Below the pieces are notes generated by a model, which had not been told where the DNA came from, did not search any database, and was given only the letters and a program-made list of their open reading frames with translations. This document shows, in pieces, positions 17,938 to 27,052 of a DNA stretch of 64,000 bases. Position numbers and translations under genes: made by a program. Position 1 is the first letter of the stretch, and each line of letters begins with the position of its first letter. Location: positions 11,407-75,406 of the forward strand of contig CAYOLQ010000003.1 in the NCBI GenBank assembly GCA_964404825.1. Direction: 5' to 3'. This DNA comes from JACJXF01 sp964404825 (GTDB lineage: Bacteria; Bacteroidota; Bacteroidia; Bacteroidales; GCA-2748055).

Positions 17938-19587
17938 ATGAAAATTACATCAGTTCTCATTCTGTCTGGCATTGCGGTATCCCTTAACTGTTTCCCGCAG
18001 AATGATCCCGGGGGAGCCGTTAACATTGCAAAATCGTTAAATACTAACAGCTTTTTCGAACATATGGGCATTCTGGCCAGTGATTCCTTCGCGGGCAGAG
18101 AAACAGGTTCGATAGGATATCAGATGGCGGCAGACTATGTTGTAAGTGAAATCGAAAGCATAGGTCTGAAACCTGCAACTCAGGATAATTCCTTTTTCCA
18201 GAAGATCAATTTTATTACCCGGCAAATTGACGGAGAATCGCTCAGCTTCCGTCTGAACAATGGTGACAATCTACTTACAGGAAAATACGGTTCAGATATT
18301 TCCATCTTTCCAAATAATAAATCACCGAAAGTAAATCTGAGGGAGGATATCATTTTTGCAGGATTTGGCCTTGAAATACCTGAACTGGGTATAAATGATT
18401 TCGCAGGGTTGGATATCAAAGGGAAAACGGTAATCATATCCCTTGGCGTTCCCGATAATTTGGATAAAAAAAAGTACCAGTCATTCATTAATCCTCTAGA
18501 GCGACTCAAGGTTCTCGAAAAAAAAGGTGTTTCCGGCATTATTTTCTTTACAAATATGGGAATACTGCAAAATGTGATTTTTAAAGCGTTGCATGGATTT
18601 TTCACCCAACCCTATTTCGATTACAGGGAAGCTGATTTATCAAATCCCATGCTGGATTCAAAAGCTGGTATTCTGGCTTATGCCAAAAAAGATTTTGTTG
18701 AAAAAATTTTCAAACAAAATGGACTGAATCTTAAGGAAACCCATAAAAACATGGAAAAGGGTACTTTCAGTCCTTTTGCCTTGAAATCAACACTTGAAGT
18801 TCAATATACATCAGATGAGAAAAGTGTAAACTGCAAAAACATTGTTGCGTTGTTGCCGGGCAGTGATCCTGAATTAAGCAAAGAATATCTGATACTTTCA
18901 GCCCATCTTGACCATCTTGGTATAGGTAAATCAAGAAAAAGGGATTCCATTTATAACGGAGCCTGGGATAATGCTTCGGGTTCTGCAACACTCCTGAGCA
19001 TAGCAGAAGCCTATAAACAATTACCTGAAGCTCCAGCAAGATCGATACTGTTTATCTGGGTAACCGGGGAAGAAAAAGGACTTTTAGGTTCACACTATTT
19101 TGCTCAGAAACCAACGGTTCCAAGGGAAAAAATAAAAGCTGATATGAGCCTGGACATGCCGGGCGGTATTTTTCTTGCCAAAGATATAATCCCGATGGGG
19201 TACCGGATGTCGAACCTTTCGCTAGCAGTTGACTTTGCTGCTTCTGCGTTAAATCTGGGTATCGACTCGACCTCATCGGCAGAAATCGAATTTTTTGAAC
19301 GAAGCGATCATTTCTCATTTGTAAAAGCAGGAATTCCTGCACTATTTGTTATGGGTGGGCTGAATGCAAATGATCCAAAAATCAGCGGAGCAAAGGAATT
19401 TAAAGTCTGGGAGAAGAAAATGTACCACTCACCTTTTGATGACATGAATCAGCCTTTCAGCCCTGAAGCCTTTCTGCAGGGAATTCAGGTAAACTTCTTA
19501 ATATCATGGTATATAGCTAATGAAATTGACGAAATACAATGGAAACCTTCAAGTCAGCAGTACAAGAAATATATTCTTACCCGTTAG
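17938..19587 (+). CDS. M28 family zinc peptidase with PA domain, secreted
   Basis: Start set at the ATG at 17938 (signal MKITSVLILSGIAVSLNCFPQ); an earlier in-frame ATG at 17845 adds 31 residues unlike the family. The M28 ligands are visible: LSAHLDHLG, YNGAWDNASGSA, VTGEEKGLLGSHYF, the late Asp (MSLDMPGG) and FERSDHFSFVKAGIPALF. An inserted protease-associated domain occupies roughly 110-300 (IIFAGFGLEIPELGINDFAG). Family members are aminopeptidases or carboxypeptidases using two zinc ions. The signal peptide suggests periplasmic or extracellular peptide breakdown. Confidence 0.9.
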   Translation: MKITSVLILSGIAVSLNCFPQNDPGGAVNIAKSLNTNSFFEHMGILASDSFAGRETGSIGYQMAADYVVSEIESIGLKPATQDNSFFQKINFITRQIDGESLSFRLNNGDNLLTGKYGSDISIFPNNKSPKVNLREDIIFAGFGLEIPELGINDFAGLDIKGKTVIISLGVPDNLDKKKYQSFINPLERLKVLEKKGVSGIIFFTNMGILQNVIFKALHGFFTQPYFDYREADLSNPMLDSKAGILAYAKKDFVEKIFKQNGLNLKETHKNMEKGTFSPFALKSTLEVQYTSDEKSVNCKNIVALLPGSDPELSKEYLILSAHLDHLGIGKSRKRDSIYNGAWDNASGSATLLSIAEAYKQLPEAPARSILFIWVTGEEKGLLGSHYFAQKPTVPREKIKADMSLDMPGGIFLAKDIIPMGYRMSNLSLAVDFAASALNLGIDSTSSAEIEFFERSDHFSFVKAGIPALFVMGGLNANDPKISGAKEFKVWEKKMYHSPFDDMNQPFSPEAFLQGIQVNFLISWYIANEIDEIQWKPSSQQYKKYILTR

Positions 19588-19628
19588 ACAGATTGCACTA
19601 TTAAAGAATATTTTTGAGTAATACGCCC

Positions 19629-20291
19629 CTAACCTGCAGAAGGTATAACATAATTAAAGATTACAATAAAATGTGATAAACTTCCTGCAATTACCATCAG
19701 GTGCCAGACCAGATGATGATAAATGAAACTTGCCCTTGCATAAAAAAGGATTCCGAAAGTATAAAAAAGACCTCCGGCCATCAACCAGAAAAACCCGGAA
19801 AGCGGCAGGGACTTGAACAAAGGAATAATGGCAATGACCATCATCCATCCCATCGCAGCGTATAATCCAACAAAAAGGTAATTTACCCTGCTGACTGATT
19901 TGCCGAGTCTGGTAAAAGTTAAAATAATTCCCAGCATTGCCATTCCCCACTCCAGCCCGAAGATTACCCATGCCATAGCTCCCTCCAACAATACCAGAGA
20001 TAAGGGAGTGTATGTTCCGGCGATGAGCAGGAAAATAGAGATTTTGTCAAACACAAAAAAGAGTTGCTTAGCTTTTCCTTCTTTAAGTGCATGAGCCATG
20101 CCGGATGAAAAGTACAGCAAAACAAGACTGACCCCGTAAACTGATGTTGTTACAATATGCCATGAGTTTCCACGAAGTGCTGAGAATACTATCATCAGAA
20201 CGAGAGCAGCTGCCGAAAGCAACGCTCCACCAAGGTGTGAAATGGCATTTGCTGTTTCTTCCGATTTACGGTATGTGCGGGGAACTGTCAT
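19629..20291 (-). CDS. Haemolysin III / PAQR family membrane protein
   Basis: 220 residues from the ATG at 20291 (MTVPRTYRKSEETANAISHL). The in-frame upstream ATG at 20399 would add 36 residues not seen in the family. Seven membrane segments are expected, with the family residues: the first-helix AISHLGGALLS, SVYGVSLVLLYFSSGMAHAL, FDKISIFLLIAGTYTPLSL and the C-terminal FIYHHLVWHLMVIAGSLSHF, which supplies the metal-binding histidines. Homologous PAQR proteins have hydrolase-like metal sites. The role of bacterial members is unclear. Convergent with the M28 gene. Confidence 0.92.
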   Translation of the reverse strand: MTVPRTYRKSEETANAISHLGGALLSAAALVLMIVFSALRGNSWHIVTTSVYGVSLVLLYFSSGMAHALKEGKAKQLFFVFDKISIFLLIAGTYTPLSLVLLEGAMAWVIFGLEWGMAMLGIILTFTRLGKSVSRVNYLFVGLYAAMGWMMVIAIIPLFKSLPLSGFFWLMAGGLFYTFGILFYARASFIYHHLVWHLMVIAGSLSHFIVIFNYVIPSAG

Positions 20292-20520
20292 ATTTTTTAT
20301 CGGGATCTTCGTCAAAGGTAGTAAAATGGATACGATCCCCCGATAACCATAAAAACATAAATTGTGATCCTTAAGCTTACATTTCTGAAATAAAGCCATT
20401 AAAATACTGTGGTTATTGAACTAAATCGTTCTAAATTTGCTTATACATGAGAAACAAAATCTCCCCTGACATATTGGAAATGAGTCGAAAATGTCAAAGT
20501 TGAACTAAATATATTCTAAG

Positions 20521-21966
20521 ATGAAAAATGTTCTTATTGTTATCAGCGTACTCTTTTTATCAGCGCTTGCGTTTTACAATTTCAGCGGAAAAGGAAACCC
20601 AGGTGAAAATGCCGTGCGCCTATCCCCGGATAGTGCAAGCTCTGATTCACTGATGATTAAGGCCAAAGAAAACTATTCAAACTTTTGTGCCAGTTGTCAT
20701 TATGATGATTTGAGCTGGTTTACAGCCCGGAAATGGAAGTATGGGCATAGTGTTGATGATATTGATCAGAGTATTCGCAGTGGTTATCCCGATTTTGGGA
20801 TGCCAGCCTACAGAGATGCCCTGAACAAAGAAGAAACTAGAGCGATTTCCCAATACATCCATCAGACTTTGGATCTTGGACAACAGGAAAAGCTTAATAA
20901 ACTCGGTGATAAAAATTATTACCAAACCGAATTGTTGAAAATAAAACCCGATACAATTATTACAGGTTTGAAAGTTCCCTGGGGAATGGCTTTTCTTCCT
21001 GATGGTGATATCCTTGTAAATGAGAGAGAAGGGAAAATGCTGCGATACAATAAAGACGGGAAATTTATCTCAGAAGTTCAGGGTTTGCCCGAAATACATG
21101 CAGTGGGTCAGGGCGGTCTAATGGACATCAGACTCCATCCCGATTACGATAAAAATGGCTGGATATACATTGCCTACACCTCTCCATCAAATAATAAGTC
21201 GGAGGGCTGGGGAACGGCTATCATGAGAGCCCGGCTAAAAAATAACACACTTACCGACAAAGAGGTATTATTTAAAGCTTTCCCCGACTCCAAAACAGGA
21301 CATCATTTTGGTTGTAAAATTACATTCGACGGAAAAGGACATATGTTTTTTGGTGTCGGTGAGAGGGGAAAATCAGATAATTCACAGAGTTTATCCAACG
21401 ATTGTGGTAAAATTCATCGTATCAACGAGGATGGCAGCATCCCTTCTGACAATCCATTTTACAATACTCCTGGCGCCAGAAAGAGCATCTGGAGCTATGG
21501 TCACCGAAATCCACAGGGATTAGTTATTAGTCCGTTTACCGGAGACCTGTGGGAAACAGAACACGGACCTAAAGGTGGCGATGAACTTAACCTAATTGTT
21601 CCCGGCAAAAATTATGGCTGGCCGGTAATAAGTTATGGTATTAATTATGATGGATCCATTCTTACTCCCGATACAGCCAAAGCCGGAATGGAACAGCCTT
21701 TGACATACTATGTTCCCTCCATTGCCCCCTGTGGAACATGCTTTGTAACCGGGGATTTGTACAGTGGTTGGGAGGGGAATATTCTGATTGGCTCATTGCG
21801 CTTCAGAAATCTGGAGAGAGTTGTTATCTCTGATAATAAAGTTACACATAAAGAGACACTGCTTTATGATATAGGCAGAATGAGGAATGTAGAGCAGGGA
21901 CCCGACGGCTATTTATATGTTGGTCTGGAATCACCCGGTATGATTATAAGGCTTGTTCCTTTTTAG
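20521..21966 (+). CDS. Cytochrome c-PQQ-dependent sugar dehydrogenase (Gdh/Ylii type) fusion
   Basis: 481 residues with an N-terminal signal or anchor (about 1-20). A cytochrome c domain contains CASCH at 56-60 and an axial Met in DFGMPAYRDAL. From about residue 138 a six-bladed propeller of the soluble glucose/sorbosone dehydrogenase family appears: GLKVPWGMAFLPDGDILVNEREG, QGGLMDIRLHPDY, GHRNPQGLVISP, EHGPKGGDELNLI and YGWPVISYG. The propeller oxidises sugars with PQQ, and the fused haem can pass electrons onward. No PQQ synthesis genes are in the window. Periplasmic location is inferred. It stands alone between divergent haemolysin III and leuC. Confidence 0.9.
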   Translation: MKNVLIVISVLFLSALAFYNFSGKGNPGENAVRLSPDSASSDSLMIKAKENYSNFCASCHYDDLSWFTARKWKYGHSVDDIDQSIRSGYPDFGMPAYRDALNKEETRAISQYIHQTLDLGQQEKLNKLGDKNYYQTELLKIKPDTIITGLKVPWGMAFLPDGDILVNEREGKMLRYNKDGKFISEVQGLPEIHAVGQGGLMDIRLHPDYDKNGWIYIAYTSPSNNKSEGWGTAIMRARLKNNTLTDKEVLFKAFPDSKTGHHFGCKITFDGKGHMFFGVGERGKSDNSQSLSNDCGKIHRINEDGSIPSDNPFYNTPGARKSIWSYGHRNPQGLVISPFTGDLWETEHGPKGGDELNLIVPGKNYGWPVISYGINYDGSILTPDTAKAGMEQPLTYYVPSIAPCGTCFVTGDLYSGWEGNILIGSLRFRNLERVVISDNKVTHKETLLYDIGRMRNVEQGPDGYLYVGLESPGMIIRLVPF

Positions 21967-22141
21967 GTTCAGATAATCGATCCTCTTTCACAAGCAAAGG
22001 ATACATTGCGCCTTACAGATAATAGGATAATCACTTTTGTCCCCATAAATGTCAATCTATTACTTATACCCCTGTAATTTAGCAGGTTTTGCATTAAATA
22101 CATATCAATTCTTTTAAATTGTAATCGTATTGAGGGTGTAA

Positions 22142-23620
22142 ATGACAAAATATAAAGGAAGTTTTGTACATTTGCAACCCAATGATACCATCAAAAGACA
22201 CTATTTTAAATTAAGAAAATTGGCAGGAAAAACCTTATTCGACAAAATCTGGGATTCACATGTAATTGAAGAGATTGCAGATGGACCGAGTATTCTCTAT
22301 ATCGACAAGCATCTTATACATGAGGTAACCAGTCCGCAGGCATTTGCAGGTATTGAAAATCGCGGTTTAAGCGTATTTCGTCCGGGAAATACAGTGGCTA
22401 CTCCGGATCACAACGTTCCGACCATTGATCAGCACCTGCCCATTAAGGATCAATTGTCAGCCTTTCAGGTGGCTAAACTTACCGAAAACTGTGTTCGGCA
22501 TGGCATCACCCTTTACGGATTAAATCATCCATACCAGGGTATTGTTCATGTTATTGGTCCGGAACTGGGAATAACTCAACCCGGTATGACTATCGTATGT
22601 GGGGATAGTCATACATCAACTCACGGCGCGTTTGGCAGTGTTGCATTCGGTATAGGAACTTCAGAAGTGGAAATGGTTCTGGCATCGCAATGCATCATGC
22701 AGCCAAAGCCTAAAAAGATGAGAATCAATGTGGAAGGTAAGACCGGTAAGGGCGTTTCTGCAAAAGACATTATTCTGTACATTATTGCCAAAATCACAGC
22801 AAGCGGCGGAACAGGTTATTTCATTGAGTACGCCGGATCTGCTATCCGTAACCTTACCATGGAAGGACGTATGACCATCTGTAACATGAGCATAGAAAGC
22901 GGAGCCAGAGGAGGACTTATTGCTCCCGATGAAACCACATTTGCTTACATTAAAGGACGTGAGTTTGCCCCTCAGGGAAGCGATTTCGATAAGGCTGTGG
23001 AGAAATGGAGAAAACTAAAAACGGAAGATGATGCTGTTTTCGATCTGGAAATTACATATGACGCTGCCGATATCGAGCCAATGATAACATACGGTACCAA
23101 TCCGGGGATGGGTGCTAAAATAAGCTCACGGATCCCGGCTGAAAAGGAAATCGAAGAAGGAAACCGTGTAACATTCAGCAAGGCTCTGAGCTACATGGGT
23201 TTTAAACAGGATGAAGCTATTATCGGAAAACCTGTCGATTATGTTTTCGTGGGAAGCTGTACCAACGGTCGTATTGAAGACCTCAGGGAAGTGGCAAATT
23301 TTGTAAAAGGAAGGAAAAAAGCTGATAATATAACAGCGTGGATCGTTCCGGGATCGCGACAGGTAGAGAAACAGGCGCATGCCGAAGGTCTGACGAAAAT
23401 TCTGGAAGAAGCGGGATTTAAACTTCGTCAACCCGGATGCTCTGCTTGTCTTGCAATGAACGATGACAAGATTCCGGCAGGTAAACTGGCAGTTACAACA
23501 TCGAACCGCAACTTCGAAGGCCGTCAGGGTCCCGGCGCCAGATCAATGCTTGCAAGTCCGCTTACCGCTGCTGCAGTAGCTGTCGCCGGAAAAATAGTTG
23601 ATCCAAGAACAATGATTTAG
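22142..23620 (+). CDS. leuC: 3-isopropylmalate dehydratase large subunit
   Basis: 492 residues of the aconitase superfamily. The 4Fe-4S cysteines lie in VFVGSCTNGRIEDL and PGCSACLAMN. Substrate and active-site motifs are HNVPTIDQ, VCGDSHTSTHGAFG and the C-terminal TSNRNFEGRQGPGARSMLASP. With LeuD it isomerises 2-isopropylmalate to 3-isopropylmalate and, in the citramalate route, citramalate to methylmalate. The usual LeuC start resembles MAGKTLFDKIW; here LAGKTLFDKIW starts at residue 27 and is preceded by 26 unusual residues. A TTG start at 22220 is therefore possible. First gene of a four-gene operon. Confidence 0.95.
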   Translation: MTKYKGSFVHLQPNDTIKRHYFKLRKLAGKTLFDKIWDSHVIEEIADGPSILYIDKHLIHEVTSPQAFAGIENRGLSVFRPGNTVATPDHNVPTIDQHLPIKDQLSAFQVAKLTENCVRHGITLYGLNHPYQGIVHVIGPELGITQPGMTIVCGDSHTSTHGAFGSVAFGIGTSEVEMVLASQCIMQPKPKKMRINVEGKTGKGVSAKDIILYIIAKITASGGTGYFIEYAGSAIRNLTMEGRMTICNMSIESGARGGLIAPDETTFAYIKGREFAPQGSDFDKAVEKWRKLKTEDDAVFDLEITYDAADIEPMITYGTNPGMGAKISSRIPAEKEIEEGNRVTFSKALSYMGFKQDEAIIGKPVDYVFVGSCTNGRIEDLREVANFVKGRKKADNITAWIVPGSRQVEKQAHAEGLTKILEEAGFKLRQPGCSACLAMNDDKIPAGKLAVTTSNRNFEGRQGPGARSMLASPLTAAAVAVAGKIVDPRTMI

Positions 23621-23679
23621 GGAGAAAGAATTATACCTAAGCTTTTTAAACACAATCACCCCATATATCAATATAAACC

Positions 23680-24276
23680 ATGGCAATCGAAAAATTCATA
23701 ACACTTATAAGCTCAGCTGTTCCGCTGCCTATTGAGAATGTTGATACCGATCAGATAATTCCCGCGCGATTTCTCAAGGCAACAACCAGAGATGGTTTTG
23801 GAGAGAATCTTTTCAGGGATTGGAGGTACGATAAGGATAATAATCCGAAGTCAGATTTTGTACTGAACCAGAAAAAGTATTCCGGTCAGATTCTTGTTGC
23901 CGGAAAGAATTTCGGAAGCGGATCGAGTCGTGAACATGCTGCATGGGCCATTCACGATTACGGGTTTAAAGTGGTTGTATCGAGCTTTTTTGCAGACATT
24001 TTCAAAGGAAACGCGCTGAATAACGGTCTTTTACCTGTGCAGATTTCCGGTTCTTTTCTGAATAAACTGTTTCAGGTTATTGAGAAAGATCCTGATACAA
24101 AAATAAAAGTTGATCTTGCTAACCAGCATATCATTATTGAATCTACCGGCGAAAAGGAATCCTTCGATATAAATCCATATAAAAAAGAATGTCTTATAAA
24201 CGGATATGAGGACATTGATTATCTGGTAAACCGGAAAGAAAAGATTGAAGCCTATGAAAGGATGAATCAGAGATAG
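23680..24276 (+). CDS. leuD: 3-isopropylmalate dehydratase small subunit
   Basis: 198 residues, full length. Family motifs are NVDTDQIIPARFLK at the start, the swivel-domain loop GKNFGSGSSREHAAWAI and FKGNALNNGLLPV. It forms the LeuCD heterodimer with the upstream product and supplies the substrate-specificity loop. It starts 59 bp after leuC and is followed 81 bp later by the isopropylmalate/citramalate synthase gene. Confidence 0.95.
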   Translation: MAIEKFITLISSAVPLPIENVDTDQIIPARFLKATTRDGFGENLFRDWRYDKDNNPKSDFVLNQKKYSGQILVAGKNFGSGSSREHAAWAIHDYGFKVVVSSFFADIFKGNALNNGLLPVQISGSFLNKLFQVIEKDPDTKIKVDLANQHIIIESTGEKESFDINPYKKECLINGYEDIDYLVNRKEKIEAYERMNQR

Positions 24277-24357
24277 GTAACAATGTAACCAAACGACGAG
24301 GTTTAAGAAAAAGCTTAACGAGAATGAGACCGTCGCAATTGTTTAAATGAAAGAAAG

Positions 24358-25878
24358 ATGAAAATAACCATAATGGACACCACCCTTCGCGATGGGGAAC
24401 AAACATCGGGAGTGTCGTTTACGGGAATGGAAAAGCTCACCATGGCCAAGCTGCTGCTTGAAGATCTGAATGTTGACAGGATTGAAATTGCATCAGCCCG
24501 TGTTTCAGAAGGCGAATTTTTAGGAGCAAAAATGATTTTCGAATGGGCCAGAGAAGCTGGTTTTCTTGAAAGGGTTGAAGTTCTTGGTTTTGTTGATGGA
24601 GATATTTCCTTAAAATGGATCCAGGATGCAGGTGGTAAAGTAATCAACCTGCTTACCAAAGGCTCGCTAAAGCACTGCCAGCAGCAGTTACGCAAATCCC
24701 CCGAAGAACATCTCACTGATATCAAAGGAGTTTTGAAAACAGCTGAGAGTATGGGTATACGTGTGAATATTTATTTTGAAGACTGGTCAAACGGTATGCG
24801 AAACTCCCCTGAGTACATGTACCAGATGCTCGATGGACTTAAGAGCGAAAAAATCGACAGGTTTATGCTTCCTGATACTCTCGGAATTCTGAATCACGAT
24901 GAGACATATAAATTCTGCCTTGATATTATGACAAGGTATCCTGAACTCAGGTTCGATTTTCATGCACATAACGACTATGACCTGGCAACAGCGAATGTAT
25001 TTTCTGCAATAAGCGCGGGAATTTCCGGAATACACACCACCATAAACGGTCTTGGTGAGAGAGCAGGAAACGTGCCCCTTTCAAGTGTTATCGGCATAGT
25101 TAAGGATCACTTCAGGTACGACATGTCCGTTCAGGAAGATAAACTCTACCTTGTAAGTAAATTCATTGAATCATTCTCGGGAATCCGGATTCCTGCAAAT
25201 AAACCCCTGATTGGCGAGAATGTTTTCACCCAGACCAGTGGGATACACGCTGACGGTGACCAGAAAGATAATCTGTATTTTAACGATTTATTGCCCGAAC
25301 GTTTTGGAAGAAAAAGACAATACGCATTGGGCAAAATGTCGGGCAAGGCAAGCGTTATAAAAAACCTTGAAGATCTTGGAATTAAGCTCAGCAAGGAAGA
25401 AATGAAAATGGTAACCGAAAGGATTATTGAGCTGGGAGATAAGAAAGAAACCGTTTCCAAAGAGGATCTGCCATACATTATTTCGGATGTTCTGAAAAGT
25501 GAAAAAGTCAATCAGAATATAAAAATCAAAAACTATTCGCTGTCAGTAGCAAAAGGACTTCGCTCCATGGCAACTCTAAGCATCGAAATCGATTGTGTGG
25601 TATATGAAGATACGGCTTCGGGTGACGGGCAGTATGATGCTTTCATGAAAGCCCTATGGAGAATTTATGATAAGCTTGAAAAGAAACACCCGATCCTTAC
25701 AGATTATGTAGTTAGCATCCCGCCTGGTGGTAAAACAGATGCTCTGGTTGAATGCGCAATTACATGGGATTATGATGGGAAAATCATCAAAACCCGTGGA
25801 CTTGATTCCGATCAGACTGTGGCTGCTATTAAGGGGACGCTGAAAATGCTGAATATTATTGATGATCAAAATCGTTAA
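24358..25878 (+). CDS. 2-isopropylmalate synthase / (R)-citramalate synthase family enzyme
   Basis: 506 residues. A DRE-TIM metallolyase catalytic domain (about 1-270) has TTLRDGEQ at the start, the metal ligands in FDFHAHNDYDLA and the NGLGERAGN loop. A linker and a C-terminal regulatory LeuA dimer domain (about 370-500) follow, which normally binds the end-product amino acid. It condenses acetyl-CoA with either 2-oxoisovalerate (leucine) or pyruvate (citramalate route to isoleucine). In Bacteroidota a gene like this usually lies between leuD and leuB in addition to a separate leuA; here no separate leuA is seen. The specificity cannot be decided from what I can see. Confidence 0.88.
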   Translation: MKITIMDTTLRDGEQTSGVSFTGMEKLTMAKLLLEDLNVDRIEIASARVSEGEFLGAKMIFEWAREAGFLERVEVLGFVDGDISLKWIQDAGGKVINLLTKGSLKHCQQQLRKSPEEHLTDIKGVLKTAESMGIRVNIYFEDWSNGMRNSPEYMYQMLDGLKSEKIDRFMLPDTLGILNHDETYKFCLDIMTRYPELRFDFHAHNDYDLATANVFSAISAGISGIHTTINGLGERAGNVPLSSVIGIVKDHFRYDMSVQEDKLYLVSKFIESFSGIRIPANKPLIGENVFTQTSGIHADGDQKDNLYFNDLLPERFGRKRQYALGKMSGKASVIKNLEDLGIKLSKEEMKMVTERIIELGDKKETVSKEDLPYIISDVLKSEKVNQNIKIKNYSLSVAKGLRSMATLSIEIDCVVYEDTASGDGQYDAFMKALWRIYDKLEKKHPILTDYVVSIPPGGKTDALVECAITWDYDGKIIKTRGLDSDQTVAAIKGTLKMLNIIDDQNR

Positions 25879-25962
25879 AAAATCTGATAATCAACCTATT
25901 CGCGTCCGTCAAAAAAAAGTAAAGTAACAGAAGTAACATCTCTTAACATTCAAATTAATAAA

Positions 25963-27018
25963 ATGGATTTTAAAATTGCAGTACTTGCAGGCGATGGCAT
26001 CGGTCCTGAAATCATTAAACAAGCCATAAAAGTACTTGAAGCTATTGGCAAAAGGTATAATCACAAGTTTCATTTCACATCAGCTCTTGTGGGTGCCTGT
26101 GCAATTGATGCTGTCGGGAATCCTTTTCCTGATGAGACCTTCGAACTGTGTATGAAATCAGATGCAGTACTTTTTGGAGCCATTGGGGATCCCAAATATG
26201 ACAACGATCCCAAAGCAAAAGTCAGGCCGGAGCAGGGACTTCTTGCTATGAGGAAGAAGCTCGGACTTTATGCCAATATCCGACCCGTAACAACCTTTAA
26301 ATCTCTGATTCATAAATCGCCTTTACGTGCCGATCTTGTTGATGGAGCCGATTTTATTGTTATTCGTGAACTTACCGGAGGAATTTATTTCGGGGAAAAA
26401 GGAAGATCCGAAGATTTGAACAAAGCCTTTGATACCTGCACATACACAAAGGAAGAAGTTATCCGGATTACCAAACTCGGGTTTGAATATGCTGCAAAAA
26501 GAAATAAAAGACTTACCGTTGTTGATAAAGCCAATGTTCTGGCTACATCCAGATTATGGAGGGAAACTGTTCAGGAGATGGAACCTGACTATAAAGATAT
26601 TACGGTTGATTATATGTTCGTTGACAATGCAGCCATGCAGATAATTCAGTGGCCAAAGAAATTCGATGTAATGGTTACTGAAAATATGTTCGGGGATATT
26701 CTCTCCGATGAAGCCAGTGTTATAACCGGATCCCTTGGACTCCTGCCCTCTGCATCTGTTGGTATTCACACAAGTGTTTTTGAACCAATACATGGCTCTT
26801 ATCCGCAGGCAGCCGGTAAAGATATCGCAAACCCTGTAGCAACAATTCTTTCAGCAGCTATGATGCTTGAGCTTTCATTAAATCTTCAGGAAGAAGCAAA
26901 AGCCATACGGGATGCAGTTGATAAATCTCTCGCAGCAGGTATCGTGACGATTGATATTGCCGAAGGGAAATCATACAAAACCTCGGAAGTCGGAGACTGG
27001 ATTTCTTTGAATGTCTAG
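25963..27018 (+). CDS. leuB: 3-isopropylmalate dehydrogenase
   Basis: 351 residues. The isocitrate/isopropylmalate dehydrogenase signature is complete: LAGDGIGPEI at the N-terminus, GAIGDPKYD, RPEQGLLAMRKKLGLYANIRPV, RELTGGIYFGEKGR, the catalytic Lys/Tyr region (VVDKANVLATSRLW) and TENMFGDILSDEASVITGSLG with HGSYPQAAGKDIANP. It oxidatively decarboxylates 3-isopropylmalate with NAD+, and can serve methylmalate in the citramalate path. Last gene of the leuCDxB run, 84 bp after the synthase. Confidence 0.96.
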   Translation: MDFKIAVLAGDGIGPEIIKQAIKVLEAIGKRYNHKFHFTSALVGACAIDAVGNPFPDETFELCMKSDAVLFGAIGDPKYDNDPKAKVRPEQGLLAMRKKLGLYANIRPVTTFKSLIHKSPLRADLVDGADFIVIRELTGGIYFGEKGRSEDLNKAFDTCTYTKEEVIRITKLGFEYAAKRNKRLTVVDKANVLATSRLWRETVQEMEPDYKDITVDYMFVDNAAMQIIQWPKKFDVMVTENMFGDILSDEASVITGSLGLLPSASVGIHTSVFEPIHGSYPQAAGKDIANPVATILSAAMMLELSLNLQEEAKAIRDAVDKSLAAGIVTIDIAEGKSYKTSEVGDWISLNV

Positions 27019-27052
27019 AGTATCCCTATGATCCAGCTACCTCGCAACGCGT

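Noticed and set aside
21967..22141. Leucine leader peptide or riboswitch before leuC
   Set aside because: No run of Leu codons and no clear attenuator hairpins are visible in the 175-bp leader.
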